This document shows, in pieces, positions 35,747 to 47,565 of a stretch of DNA of 64,000 nucleotides. The translations under genes were made by a program, and so were the position numbers. Under the pieces are notes generated by a model, which saw nothing but the letters and a program-made list of their open reading frames with translations, did no database searches and was not told the DNA's origin. The DNA lies in contig NC_090777.1 of NCBI RefSeq assembly GCF_040054535.1, positions 14,161,501 to 14,225,500 of the forward strand, in the 5' to 3' direction. Position 1 is the first letter of the stretch, and every line of letters starts with the position of its first letter. This DNA comes from Antennarius striatus. Taxonomy: Eukaryota > Chordata > Actinopteri > Lophiiformes > Antennariidae.

Positions 35747-36059
35747 AGCACGTTTAACTGTATGCACTTTAACTCAAATTTGGCATAATTTGAGTTAAAT
35801 TTGCTGTCTTGTGTTCAGATTTAATAATATAGAAAAAGCTTGAATATTAAAGCTGATACATTGATATCAGCTTTAATATTTGTCTTTGTCTCACTAAAAT
35901 GCATACTATGTAATAATGCACATCTCATAAATAGACTTGTTGGACTGTCATTGACCCATGATACAAACAATGAAACATACCAGTTATCAAAAATATTTCT
36001 TGAATAATTAATAGAATTAAGAGCCAGCCAAAACTATTCACAATCAAACTTAAGTCTTA

Positions 36060-36300
36060 ATGAAGGACAAGATTACACCCATACCTTGCAATGATGATGA
36101 GAGGAAGTTGTACTTGCAGGAGGAGGTGGTCGAATGTAGCATTCATCTAGAAAGTAGACACCCTTTATATATCTTTTGTAGATAGTTTTATCAATGGTTG
36201 AAAACTTCCACGCCATCAGATGATATTAGAAAACATTTACACAATACAGAATTACATTTGGCCACAGCCCTGAGTAAAGAATAGAATGTGCTCAAGAAGG
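36060..36300 (-). promoter_or_regulatory. Conserved 5' block of CTL-1 (probable non-coding first exon and promoter)
   Basis: GAGAGGAAGTTGTACTTGC, ATCAGATGATATTAGAAAAC and CACAATACAGAATTACAT have reversed counterparts upstream of CTL-2 (58740-58960), and a third version at 49080-49260. Conservation in all three lectin copies and the presence of an acceptor directly before the ATG suggest a spliced leader exon and promoter here. Exact start not determined. Confidence 0.5.
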
Positions 36301-36600
36301 CTATTAAAAATAGATAGTGTGGGAATTGTATGTACAAAGAATCAAGTGTACATGATTGTCTAAATACAGGGGTGGTAACATTTAATGTTACCATTAAAAC
36401 AATAAGGATCAAAATAAATACCGTGATTATGATGCAAAAGCTATACTGTAACTAGTTGATCATCATCATATTAAATGTTTAAGAGTGTTTCCATTACAAC
36501 AAAGGAACATTGTCTTGATACAAAAGACAAACATGGAACTTGTAGATTGACAAAGAATTGTTTGTTTTTTACTACTAGTTAAATGTAATTTAATTTAATG

Positions 36601-36959
36601 TCAGTCTGTCATTTTCTAACCCGCTTAATCCGCTAACGCAGGTCGTGGGGGAGCCGGTGCCTATCCCGACGGTCTCAGGGCGTGAGGCGGGGGACACTCT
36701 GGGCACGACGCCAGTGTACCACAGAGCCACATAGAAACAAACAATCATTCACACACACTCACTCACTCCTAAGGTCAATTTGGGACCGGCCAATCAATGT
36801 GAAGTGCATGCTTTTGGAGGTGGGAGGAAGCCGGAGAACCCGGAGAGAACCCACGCAGACATGGGGAGAGCATGCGAACTCTGCACAGAGCGGGACTCGA
36901 AACCGGGTCCGCCGTGTTGTGAGGCGGCAGCGCTAACCACTGTGCCACCGTGCCGCCCT
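36601..36959 (-). repeat. DANA-like SINE, full length
   Basis: CATTTTCTAACCCGCTTAAT, GGTCGTGGGGGAGCCGG, GGCACGACGCCAGTGTACC, GGAGAACCCGGAGAGAACCC, GGGACTCGAAACCGGGTCCG and GTGCCACCGTGCCGCCC; all consensus segments present. Confidence 0.88.
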
Positions 36960-37010
36960 TAAGTTAATGTAAAAATGTAATTTAGAAAAAAGTTTGTCTG
37001 ATTCTTTTAC

Positions 37011-37373
37011 ATTCATTCATTCATTCATTTTCCAACCCGCTTAATCCGCTAACGCAGGTCGCGGGGTAGCCAGTGCCTATCCTGGCAGTCTCAGGGCGTG
37101 AGGCGGGGGACACTCCGGGCACGACGCCAGTGTACCGCGGAGCCACACAGAAACAAACAAGCATTCACACACACACTCACTCCTATGGTCTATTTGGGAC
37201 CGGCCAATAAACCTGAAGCGCATGCTTTTGGAGGTGGGAGGAAGCCGGAGAACCCGGAGAGAACCCACGCAGACACGGGGAGAGCATGCGAACTCCGCAC
37301 AGAGCGGGACTCGAACCCGGGTCCGCCGTGATGTGAGGCAGCAGCGCTAACCACTGCGCCACCGTGCCGCCCT
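37011..37373 (-). repeat. DANA-like SINE, full length, adjacent same-strand copy
   Basis: A (TTCA)n tail at 37014-37028 and the complete consensus to GCGCCACCGTGCCGCCC. Only about 50 bases from the previous copy and very similar to it. Confidence 0.9.
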
Positions 37374-38070
37374 ATTCTTTTACATATGATATGAAAATTA
37401 AACATATACAGTGCACCCTTGTTACTCTCGGCTATTGCGTTCCAGGAACCATAAGCGAATAATGAATTCCGCAACATAGTGACAAACTATTTTTCTTACT
37501 ATTTATAGTAATTTAAAGATTTATGAACCCTCCCCATACTGATATTAAACCACCTTCTATCTGTATTGCCTTTTCCCACACTGTGATAGACTGTTGAAAG
37601 CACTTTTGTGCCTCACGCTGTGTTCCGAGACTCACGGAATGTATCGCACTTCCGCACTCTGTCAGCCAATGGAATGCACGTATGGTATCACGTGACTACC
37701 TACTAAAAATCCGCGATGAGGTGAAGTCGCACATGTTGATGCACAAAAGCGTGAGGGATTACTGTATTTCATATGGGTTGTTAATGTGTACATTTATTAG
37801 ACATTGTGAATAACAGCCCTGATGTGTAGTAGCTCTCAAATTTAATTTATTGTTTCAGATTACAATGTTGCATATAAAATCACTCACATTTACGGACAAT
37901 TTGTTCTGACCCGCTATTTTACTTCTTCAACTTTTTTCAACAGCAGGTTTATAACCTGAGCTTCCACAGGGGAGTTACATGTATATATTGAATACTTATA
38001 CATGAGTTGTCATAGCTATGGGAAAAAACAGAAAGGATAAGATCAAAAGTACAAGCGGCTGAATTAAGTT
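37374..38070. other. Intergenic, possible DNA-transposon remnant
   Basis: AGTGCACCCTTGTTACTCTC, TCGGCTATTGCGTTCCAGG and AATCCGCGATGAGGTGAAG resemble an old Tc1/Tigger-type MITE. No termini fixed; no gene. Confidence 0.3.
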
Positions 38071-38074
38071 TTCT

Positions 38075-38290
38075 TTTCAGGGTGACTGGGATCAGCTTGA
38101 GATACTGTGAGGAGCTCAGCCATCCATAAGAGGCTGAAGGTAAAGCTGCTGTTCTTTTGCATTGAGTGGAGCCAGCTGAGGTGGGTTGTGCATCTGTTCA
38201 GGATGCCCCATGGATGCCTGCCTACAGAGGTGTTCCAGGCATGTTCATTTGAGAGGAGACCCAAAGGAAGACCCAGGCATTGCTGAAGAG
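38075..38290 (+). repeat. LINE-derived repeat fragment
   Basis: GAGGTGGGTTGTGCATCTGT, CAGGATGCCCCATGGATGCC and GAGGTGTTCCAGGCATGTTC form a multi-copy fish repeat whose translation (VFQAC.FERRPKGRPRH) resembles the tail of a LINE polymerase. Confidence 0.5.
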
Positions 38291-38801
38291 GTTATATCTC
38301 TGTTTTAGAGCTGGTGGAAGTAGCTGGTAGGGCTGAGCTGAGTACTCGTTTCAGACGAGTATCCGGTACGGATATCTCGTCAAAACCCGTGCTCGTGAAA
38401 TCCTCAGAACTGACTGTTGTCACCCTCACTGATTGGCCAGTCACACACAGTGCCCATCCCTCCCTACAGAGACTGCAGCCAGGGTGTCGCTGCCCCACAA
38501 CATTGACTGATCCCTCTGTGCATGACTTCGCTGTAGCTCAAGTTGATTTCCTTAGGTTTTCTTCAGCTTGCCTATATTTCAGTCTGTGTAAGGTTACTTG
38601 GTGAACTTGTTTCCTGTTTTGTTTTGTTGCACGTATGCGGTACATTTTAACCAGAGCTCAAACTACCTGTGTCACATCGGTAACTGCCTCCACTCCAGTC
38701 GATTTTTTTTTTTTACCTGCTTGTTCTTAGTTTGACACTTTCTCACCTCAATTCAAATTAATGATTTATATGCTGTATAGATGTTTTAACTGTTACATAG
38801 G

Positions 38802-38930
<129 letters not shown>

Positions 38931-38992
38931 CTCTCACAGTCACTCAGTCACACATGCACCAACAGACACACACACAAACACACGCACACACC

Positions 38993-40290
38993 TTAACACT
39001 TGACCTCCCATAATTCTGCTGTAGACAGTGATTTTGACTGCTCAAGCAATATTTGTATATAATATGGATTGTCATTGAAAATATCTAAGAATAAATTGGT
39101 GGAATAGATCACAACAAATCAGGACACTAAATTAAAACTATATGATTGAATTTTTTATTTATTTAATTGACACAAATTACTTCTCTGCAATTACACATCC
39201 AAACTCAAATTGTGAAAAAAACAAATGTACCTCTGTGAAATTAAAACAATTGTGTCCTGCTTCAAAATAGGTTGGTGTCATCATGAGACCTGAACAATAA
39301 AAATTATTAACTATTGTGAACATTCAATAATGCTGTGATGGCTGCCAGCCAGCTGGAGACACTGATGTTACAACGCCAAGTTGTTGCTTATGCCTCACAA
39401 ATACTCAGTCAAAGTCAAAGTCAACTTTATTGTCAAGTGTGCCATATATACACGTCATACAGCAGAGATGAAATTGCAGTCCTCTCTGACCCACGGTAAA
39501 TAGGCAGTACACAGGTAACTTGTATTGAGGGGGGAAGATATCACCACTGATAACTTTATCGCTCTTGAACTTTCCAAGGCACTAAAGGCCCAGAAAACCA
39601 GCCTGGTTGGTCTAGTAAATACTTCCTCCATCTGTAGAGGAGCAAAGGGCCCTGCACACTAAAGAGGTGCTGAAATGTGACAATGCAACCCGAACAATCT
39701 ATCAATGCTAACCAAGGAAAAATGTCACAATTCTAATCACAATCCACACAGCTGTCAACATCACAAGTGGCCATGAGGCTAAACTGGAGACTGTTATGTG
39801 CAGTACCACAACAGAACCAAGGTTGGAGTAGAAGCGCTTGATCAAATGATCAGGAAATATTTAGTGTTAGTGCCAACATGATGATGGCCATTGGTGGTAT
39901 TTCGTAATAATCTTAACATGGCTACCATAAATGCTTCGATCCTGTTCAAGAAGTGCACCAATAAGATGATGTCACAGAGAAACCTTATAATGCGGCTTAC
40001 AAAGGATCTTTGCTCCGGACACATGAAAGTAAAAGCCTGAAAAATGATGATGCAAGAGTCCTATTTGGAGCAGCAGAATCTGGAGAGGAGAAGGCAGTGG
40101 CAAGTAAAGAATCTGTAAGAAAAATAGAGCAAATGTGTGAGAAAAATAAAGCAAAGGATAGTTGTGTCAAATGTCATTAGGTAGTGGGAGCTGCACAAGG
40201 AAGGAACAGGTTATCTGTGTTGACTGTGATTTATTGAGTGCCATAAGCAAACCATCTTGGCATCGTAACATCAGTGCAATGTCATAACGT
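38993..40290 (+). mobile_element. piggyBac-like element, decayed (copy A)
   Basis: Left end at TTAA (38993-38996) followed by CACTTGACCTCCCATAATTC and GTGATTTTGACTGCTC. Near 39900-40020 a frame reads ATINASILFKKCTNKMMSQR, the conserved piggyBac transposase region before the C-terminal Cys-rich part; further on come SNVIR-like and HKEGTGYLC remnants of the zinc-binding tail. Many stops. The right end is lost near 40290. Confidence 0.65.
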
Positions 40291-41228
40291 GCGGTGAGGT
40301 TCATGGCTGGTGAGGTACTGATTTCATCATAATTAGATTTACAAGAATATGAACCTACAGTTTAGCTTATTCACCATTTAATTAGCAAGAGATCATTTTC
40401 AAAGTCTCAGAGCAGAATTATTTACACATACAAACTAATATTCAATTAGCACATTTGATTAAAAAAAAACGTGTTGTTTCCTACATGTTTGCTTATATGT
40501 TAAGTTTACTTGTAAATGAAATCCATGCGTTACTCCTTGTGAACAAAAGCATTGAAGAAATTTCGAGTTCAGATATGTAATCCTCCAATTTTTATAGTAA
40601 GGCAAGGCAGGCGGAAAACAAATGAATGGCTTCACTTGACTCGCTGATAGATTGTAGTTTACTGTCACTTCTTCTACGGCTGAGGAGGAAGACTCCTCAG
40701 CCGAATCCCTGGGATTATCAGCGCCTCTTACTGTAAAGCTGGGGAACTGTTTGCCTCACTTCATGCCTTTTTCAAACGGTTTCAGGACTGCTCAATTCAT
40801 GAAAGATGTTACACATGTGCAGTTGTTGACGAAAAACACTGTACATTATATACATTAGCTAAATTATGGGAATTTAGTTCATAGAGCAAACATGTTTAAA
40901 CATGTTAATAGTGACATATAGAAAGATAGCATTATGGGCTCACTATAGCATGCCAGCACAGTTAGTCGAGCCATTGCTCAATCCAGGCTCGGCTGGCTGG
41001 TGCCACACCGCAGGTCTCTTCTCAGTATTTCAGCCGTAAATGTGAAAATTCAGCGATTTTGAGTAAAAATAGCCCAAAATCGGTAAATATAACCGATAAA
41101 TATAAATATAGATAAATATAACCATTTAACTTATTTCTTCCATTTTTCATTTTTTTCTTTCATGTTGGTAGGTGAGGCCTACCTCACCTGCCTCCCCTGA
41201 CCGCACATCACTGACACACACGCACGCA

Positions 41229-41310
<82 letters not shown>

Positions 41311-41635
41311 GACTACAAACACAGAACACATAAATACACATTAATATGTTGGAAACAGCAGCAGAGCATTACATTAGAGACAGACTCCAATGACTCAATA
41401 AAGGATATATTTTCTGTTATTCTCCACATAAGGAGCTTACAGTAGAGGGATATTGTTTGCACTTTTAATGGAGTTAATGAATTCTCACTAAACATGGAAC
41501 TGACGACTGGATCTGGGAATTTTTCTGTTCACAATTTCAAGGAAAATTTCACTTAATTAAACCTAAATTGTATGAGATTGATGGCCTGGGTAGATGTGGG
41601 AGTAATTTTGATTACAAAACTGAAAAGGGCAACAG
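40291..41635. other. Intergenic DNA with a (ACGC)n(AC)n microsatellite
   Basis: The array spans 41215-41308. TACCTCACCTGCCTCCCCTG near 41180 resembles a repeat terminus, and the sequence at 40300-40330 (GCGGTGAGGTTCATGGCTGG) may pair with it, which suggests a non-autonomous transposon. No gene. Confidence 0.4.
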
Positions 41636-43031
41636 AAACACCTTGTCATGATGCTCATTTCATGATGATAGATGTAGAAAAGAAATTAAACCAAAAAAAC
41701 ACAGTTTCCCTCTGTATTTCAAACAGCTTCTCCTTCATTATAACATTTTAAGACATTATATGATAATGTTCAGATTAGAATGATATTTTTTAACTTTGTG
41801 CACAGCCTGAAGACTGCTAGAAACTGTCCAGGTACCACAGCTATTGGTCTTTGTTGACTACTTGGTAAGAAGCTACACCTCCATATCGAGGCAATCATTT
41901 TAGCATGGAATGTCCAACAAATTCATATAAGTGTGATCAGTGTGCACTGACTTTTGGTCATATTGTGCACATTTTTTGAAAAGGAAGCCATCAGTTTTGA
42001 AAGAGAGTTTAGCCTTAAACATTGTGGGTAACACTTTATAAAGAGTACACACTATTAAGCATTACTTAAGCATTAATAAATATTGAATTCATCATTTATA
42101 ACGCATGAATACTCATTAGTATGTAGTTTATAAACACAGCTATAAATGTTTTACTCATCATGTAGGAACAAAGTAGTTATGGATTAGTAAACACTGAATT
42201 CATCATTTATAAAACACGATTCTGACGTAAATACTCATTAGCATGTGGTTTATTAATCACAGTTATAAATGTTTTACTCTTCATTAATAAGCTCATCTAT
42301 ATAAATGATGAATTCAGCATTTCTAAATTAAGTATTACATCACTTACCCACCAGTTAGTTAGGATTTCTCAGTTGTTTGTAGGATCATTTAGAAAGCCTA
42401 TGTAAATAATGAACAATATATTTAGATGTTCGTGTCTGCATGCTCTTACATGCCCAGTATTCAGACATGTACTAATGGTTAGTGTGTTAGTAGATGCTTT
42501 ATAAAATCTCACAAATTCCATTTCCAATGGATGGCTTATAAACAGTTATTAATGAAGGAATTTATGCATTCAGGCTGTTACAAAGTACTTACTACTCGTT
42601 AATTAAGCATTTTGTGTGAGCTCATCTAAAGTGGAGATTATCTATGCCTTATAAAGTATTTAAAAATGGGATTTTAAGTCTGGCAATGCCTCAAAACTCG
42701 CAGAAGTTCCAGACCAAAGAGAGACAAAACACAGGGACATAGAACTTATTGCATTGATATTTATTGCAACTTCCCAACATTGTAACTGTACAATTGAAAA
42801 ATAGGATTAGCTTGGCTGAATAAAAACTTGGCTAAATAGCTGCAGCAGCAAAAACTTTCACAAGGATACGTATAGTACAGTGCCAGTACTGTTTTTGTGA
42901 ATTAAACTTGATTTCACCAATGGTCTGCCCAATGTTTGATCCAAAATGATTTAGATTAGATTACAGTTTATTGTTAACCATAGGCTTACTCACTTACTAC
43001 ATAAATTGTATTTGATTTGCATTGCCTATAC

Positions 43032-45847
43032 CAGCAGTCGGCAACACGCGGCTCCGGAGCCGCATGCGGCTCTTTTGCCCTTATAATGTGGTTCTGAGTG
43101 ACTTGGAAAATAAATTATAAATAAATAAATTTTATTTTTTCGTCGCTCAAAATAAACGTCACACTGCGGAAGCCGGTATACCCTCCGAAACGCCGTCTAT
43201 TTGTTGCGACTTTCAACCCCGGCAAGGCCAATGGAGAAATGTAAGAAAAGAAAAGACAATATCTCAAGACAATAGAACATTCAATGAAGCCTGGGCAGAT
43301 GCATTTGCATTTACCTTGGATGAGAGTGGCCTACTAGTATGCCTAAGTTGTGGGAAAAAAAATGGCTAACAATAAACGGTCAAATGTCGCAAGACGTTTT
43401 AACAATACACACAGAGCCTTTGCTGAAAAATATCCAGAGGGAGAAGAGAGGAAAAAAGCTGTTTCGGAACTGATGAAGAAGGCTGACCGGACGAAAAATC
43501 AACTCAAGAAGTGGGTGAAGTCTGCAAATTCAACTACATATGCAAGCTTTGTGGTCGCTCAGGAAATAGGCAGGCATGGGAAAACGTTCACAGATGGAGA
43601 ATATATGAAAGAATCATTCCTTAAGATTTCAGAACACCTATTTGCGGACTTTAAAAACAAAGACGAAATTGTGCAGAAAATCAGAGAAATGCCTCTCTGC
43701 AAAGACCATCAAAGACAGAACCATAAAAATGGCAGAAAATATCACAAAACAGCAAATCAAAGACATCAATTCGGCAGCAGCGTATTCAATCGCCTGTGGT
43801 GAGTCCAAAGACAAAAGTGACATTGAACAAATAGTGCTGTTCTTCCGATATGTGAATTCTGCTGGACCACAGGAAGAAATGGTTGAGCTGATACCACTAA
43901 AATGCCAGACACGGGGGGAGGACATCTGTTAGGCTGTGCTTGATTGTTTACAAGCCAAAGAAATAAAAACAACCCACCTCGTGTCGGTAGCTACCGATGG
44001 GGCACCAAGTATGACTGGAGCGCACAGGGGCTTTGTGGCTTTGCTGCAGAAATCACTGGATAGAAAGCTGATGACGTTTCATTGCATCCTGCACCAAGAG
44101 GCATTGTGCGCGCAAAGTTTTCCTCCAGAATGCACAGAGGTCATGAATGTTGTCATTCAGATTGTCAATAAAATAATGCCAAGAGGTTTAAATCACCGCC
44201 AGTTCCGTTCATTACTGGATGAGGTGGAGAGCGCATACTCTGATCTCCTGCTGCACAATAGAGTCCGGTGGCTGACCAGAGGAGAGGTGCTGAAACGTTT
44301 TGCTGCATGTCTGGGAGAGGTGAAAACTTTCATGAGCAGCAAAGGGCTCACCTTTCCTGAGCTGGAACAGCCAGAGTGGCTGGAAAAACTGCACTTCATG
44401 ATGGACATGACAGCGAAACTAAACACGCTGAACAAAACCCTTCAGGGGAGAGGAGGCACAGAGCTGCACATGCTGGAGGAGGTGTTAGCGTTTGAGCGCA
44501 AACTGACAGTTTTAGCCAGAGATTTACAGAGAGGCACACTGTCTCACTTCCCCTCTTTAAGGGAGTTCAAACAAGCTCACGGAGTGATCAATTCAGAGTA
44601 TTTGCAGTCTGCAATCATCACAATGCAAGCGTTGTTTGGTAAACGATTCCGTGAGTTCAGAGAGGATAAAACCACATTGTCCTTCCCCGTCACTCCCCTG
44701 ACCATTGATCCATCCCTGCTAAACATGACTGCATTTGCAGGTGTAAGTCAACCTGCTCTGGAGCTGGAGCTGGCTGACATAGCTGACAAAGATATTTGGG
44801 TGTCCAAATTCAAACGCTTGACAGAGGACCTTGAAGATGTTGCCCGTCAGAAGGCCACTCTTGCTCAGAATCACAAATGGAGTGATATTGAGAACCTTCC
44901 GAGACCGGACAAGCTCATATTTGAAACATGGAATGCCATCCCCGACACCTACACGAACATGAAGAAATATGCTTTTGGAGTCCTGTCGATCTTCGGATCC
45001 ACATATGTATGTGAGCAGCTATTCTCCACCATAAACTGCATTAAAAACAAACACCGCTTACGGCTCACAGATGACAGCTTACAGTCCTGCGTAAAGATGA
45101 CAGTGACTTCAGGAGCAGAAGTCCCATTTCCGAGGTAAAATAAATATTTATGCAGATATTTTGCAAATATTTAATTTCCATTGTTTAGTGATACAGTGCT
45201 TTTCCCCCCAATTTATTTTATAAATTCAGGTCAAGGCTCCGCTGCATACTTTGAAAGCTCAAGGCGATATAAGGATGACAGCTCACGGCATTTTCCTTTT
45301 TGTTTGCTGCATGGACAATTTAAATTCAGCTTTTTAATTTATTCGAAAGAGACATTCAGACATTGTTATTGTTTTTTCAAGATTTCAAAATGTGTTCATT
45401 ACATCAGTAAAATTAAATTTTCTCCATAGCACTTCATAAGAAACCACACGATAGTTATTTATACAAACTGTAAAAGTAAGAAAAAGCAATATATACAGTG
45501 TTATCTTCATTTTAGATAAGATAAAGGGATATAAGGATGATGCCTCATGGCATTTTTTTGCTTTCGTTTGCTACATGGACAGTTTAAATTTAGCTTTTTA
45601 GTTTATTTGAAAGAGACATTCATTGTTATTATTTTTCAAGAATTCAAAATGTGTTCATTACATGAATAAAATTTAATTTTCTCTGTAGTACTTCGTGGAT
45701 TTCATAAGAAACATGCTGCGGTAAACCCTGAAGGGAAGTTTTTTTTTCATTTTAGATGTGGAAAAGTATGTGCGGCTCCCAGTGTTTTCTTTTCCGTGGA
45801 AACCAGGTTCGAATGGCTCTTTCAGTGTCAAAGGTTGCCGACCGCTG
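43032..45847 (+). mobile_element. hAT element (ZBED/GTF2IRD2-like) with perfect 8-bp target duplication
   Basis: Termini CAGCAGTCGGCAACACGCGG and CAAAGGTTGCCGACCGCTG are inverted. GCCTATAC is duplicated exactly at 43024-43031 and 45848-45855. Nested inside the long-TIR transposon, hence younger than it. Confidence 0.9.
43230..45138 (+). pseudogene. hAT transposase of the GTF2IRD2/ZBED5-like group, lightly broken
   Basis: The longest open part, 43936-45138 (400 aa), contains LVSVATDGAPSMTGAHRGFV (catalytic region), FHCILHQEALCAQSF, HNRVRWLTRGEVLKRFA and, at the C-terminus, STYVCEQLFSTINCIKNKHR of the hAT dimerisation domain. Upstream, frames at 43350-43690 (RRFNNTHRAFAEKYPEGEER) and 43690-43932 (KMAENITKQQIKDINSAAAY) belong to the same protein. 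A TAG at 43930-43932, a frame change near 43695 and a slip in the A8 run near 43360 break it. It probably no longer makes full transposase. Confidence 0.82.
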
Positions 45848-46658
45848 GCCTATACTGTAGGCTACATCCCAAAATTATCGAACCAATTCTGCATGCATAT
45901 AAGACAAATCAACACATAACTGCAAATTATCTATCTGCAAATGTATCTATCTAATTATATTTTTCTCACGAAGCATATACTGTAGATCTCCATAGTTTGT
46001 ACTCTTTTTCAGTTTCATGTTGTGATGGCATGTTCTGCATTTGACTTTTCTTTTTAGCAGTTTTCTCTTCTGAAGCCACTTTATCAGCTTCAGGGCGTTT
46101 CTTTTCGAGGTCTCGTCATTAATAAGCTTCTTCAGTAGGGTAAATTTGCTCATTGTTTGTATGTGAAAAAGAAAAGCATTAAACACATCCTGCTGGAGAT
46201 GGACGTAGGTTGAGTTTTCAATCCCGCTCTCAGCACGTCATCAACGTGATGACGTAAGACGTCAACGCTTTACGTACGAGTGTGGCGGTCAGACTGGAGA
46301 GATGGAGACCGAGTGCTCTAAACTGAACTGAAGAGTCCAGCGGCTCAAAAGAACGTCGGTGTGGAGACGGATGTATGAGAGTCCACGGCCGTCAGTGGAA
46401 CTAGTGGTGGTGAGTACCATATGTGTTTGTTTGCTGGCTCACATGGATGATAGCAGCTAACGGCGTTAGCTCTCGCTTCCCGCCTGAAGTTTCTACCGCG
46501 AGATGTATAATGTGTATTATAGGAGAGAAACAGTATTTCAGGACCCTGGTACGTCATGACTGCAGCAGCTCGCTTGTTTTTCTTTTGTTTTGTTTTTTCG
46601 TGCACGTCCAACTTAACTTTGTTAATCAAGCTCACCTGGTGGATCTCTCTCTCTTTCT

Positions 46659-46718
46659 CAATTCAATTCAATTCAATTCAATTGAATTCAATTCAATTCA
46701 ATTCAATTCAATTCAATA
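46659..46718. repeat. (AATTC)n array
   Basis: About eleven AATTC units with one TTG interruption, inside the long-TIR transposon. Followed by AAGCTTTATTGGCATAAATG, a repeat-like phrase. Confidence 0.92.
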
Positions 46719-46869
46719 AGCTTTATTGGCATAAATGTAGATTACAACGACAACAACAACAACAACGGAGCTATCTCACCACAGACACATTTCATTTCAT
46801 CCTCTGTCCAAGGACTGATGTTTCCGATGTCTCTCGCTCCGTTCCGTTGATATCGCTCCACAACTCGAA

Positions 46870-47128
46870 ATAGGCGGGTGTCAGACGGCGGTCTGGCATC
46901 GCGAGTGATGTCACAGACAGTAAAAACCGATCTGAGTGTTTGGAGCTGTTCAGACTGAAACACATCTGTCCAAATGCGATTTGAAACTACCTCCCGAAGG
47001 TGGTTTCGATCCGGTTTGCAAAAATCAGATTTCATGTGATTTGTGACTGTTAAGACTTCAAAAGAACTATCTGGTTCCAATCTGGATTGGCTAAAAATCG
47101 GATTTTGCATGGCAGTCTGAACGCGGCC
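46870..47128. mobile_element. Possible MITE fragment, one terminus
   Basis: Ends with GGCAGTCTGAACGCGGCC at about 47128, the GGCCGCGTTCAGACTGCC terminus of a common fish MITE (Harbinger/hAT-like). ATCAGATTTCATGTGATTTG and CAGACTGAAACACATCTG lie inside. The other terminus was not found. Confidence 0.45.
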
Positions 47129-47237
47129 TTTGTGTGTGTGCATGCGTGAGTGTGTGTGCGTGTTTTAAAGTGTGCAAATACCTTTTTCTCTTTATTTTTT
47201 TACATTTTTCATTATCAATAATACTAATTCTTTGTCG

Positions 47238-47565
47238 TCTAAATTGCAGTCCAAAATCCGGATCAGGCCATGTCCTGGTACAAAAAAATTCTTCGGCTTT
47301 TTAATCGAGGAAGGACAATGTCTGCTGCGTTTGAGCGTGTTGGGGTTGTCACTGCTCCAATCACAGAGCTGTTCATTGCTGCCCTCAGCAAATACAAGGA
47401 ACTCCTTAAAGCTACAACAGTCCAGTGAAACTCAGTGGGTTTGCCATACAGTATGCCACTGCAATTGAAGATGATCCAGGAATAGTGAACACAGTTAAAG
47501 CCTTTAAGATGTCTGGAAAGCTGCTTCCCCTGAAAAGAAAGCCAGCTATAATGCTAGATTAACAC
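47238..47565 (+). pseudogene. CCDC106-like ORF carried by the long-TIR transposon (degraded)
   Basis: After an acceptor-like ATTGCAG (47245-47251), the frame reads MSWYKKILRLFNRGRTMSAA, FERVGVV, TAPITELFIAALSKYKELLK and stops at TGA. A shift then gives FAIQYATAIEDDPGIVNTVK and AFKMSGKLLPLKRK to TAA near 47562. The order (WYKKIL, RTMSxAFE, TAPIxELFIAAPxKYKELL) resembles the multi-copy CCDC106-like proteins of fish. The family role is unknown to me. At least one frameshift and a missing segment between GVV and TAPI make this copy inactive. Confidence 0.5.

Noticed and set aside
35503-35751. 82-codon minus-strand frame (TKCGTLLQNAALLQNE-like)
   Set aside because: Arises from the repeated TTTTGTAATAA units of a MITE.
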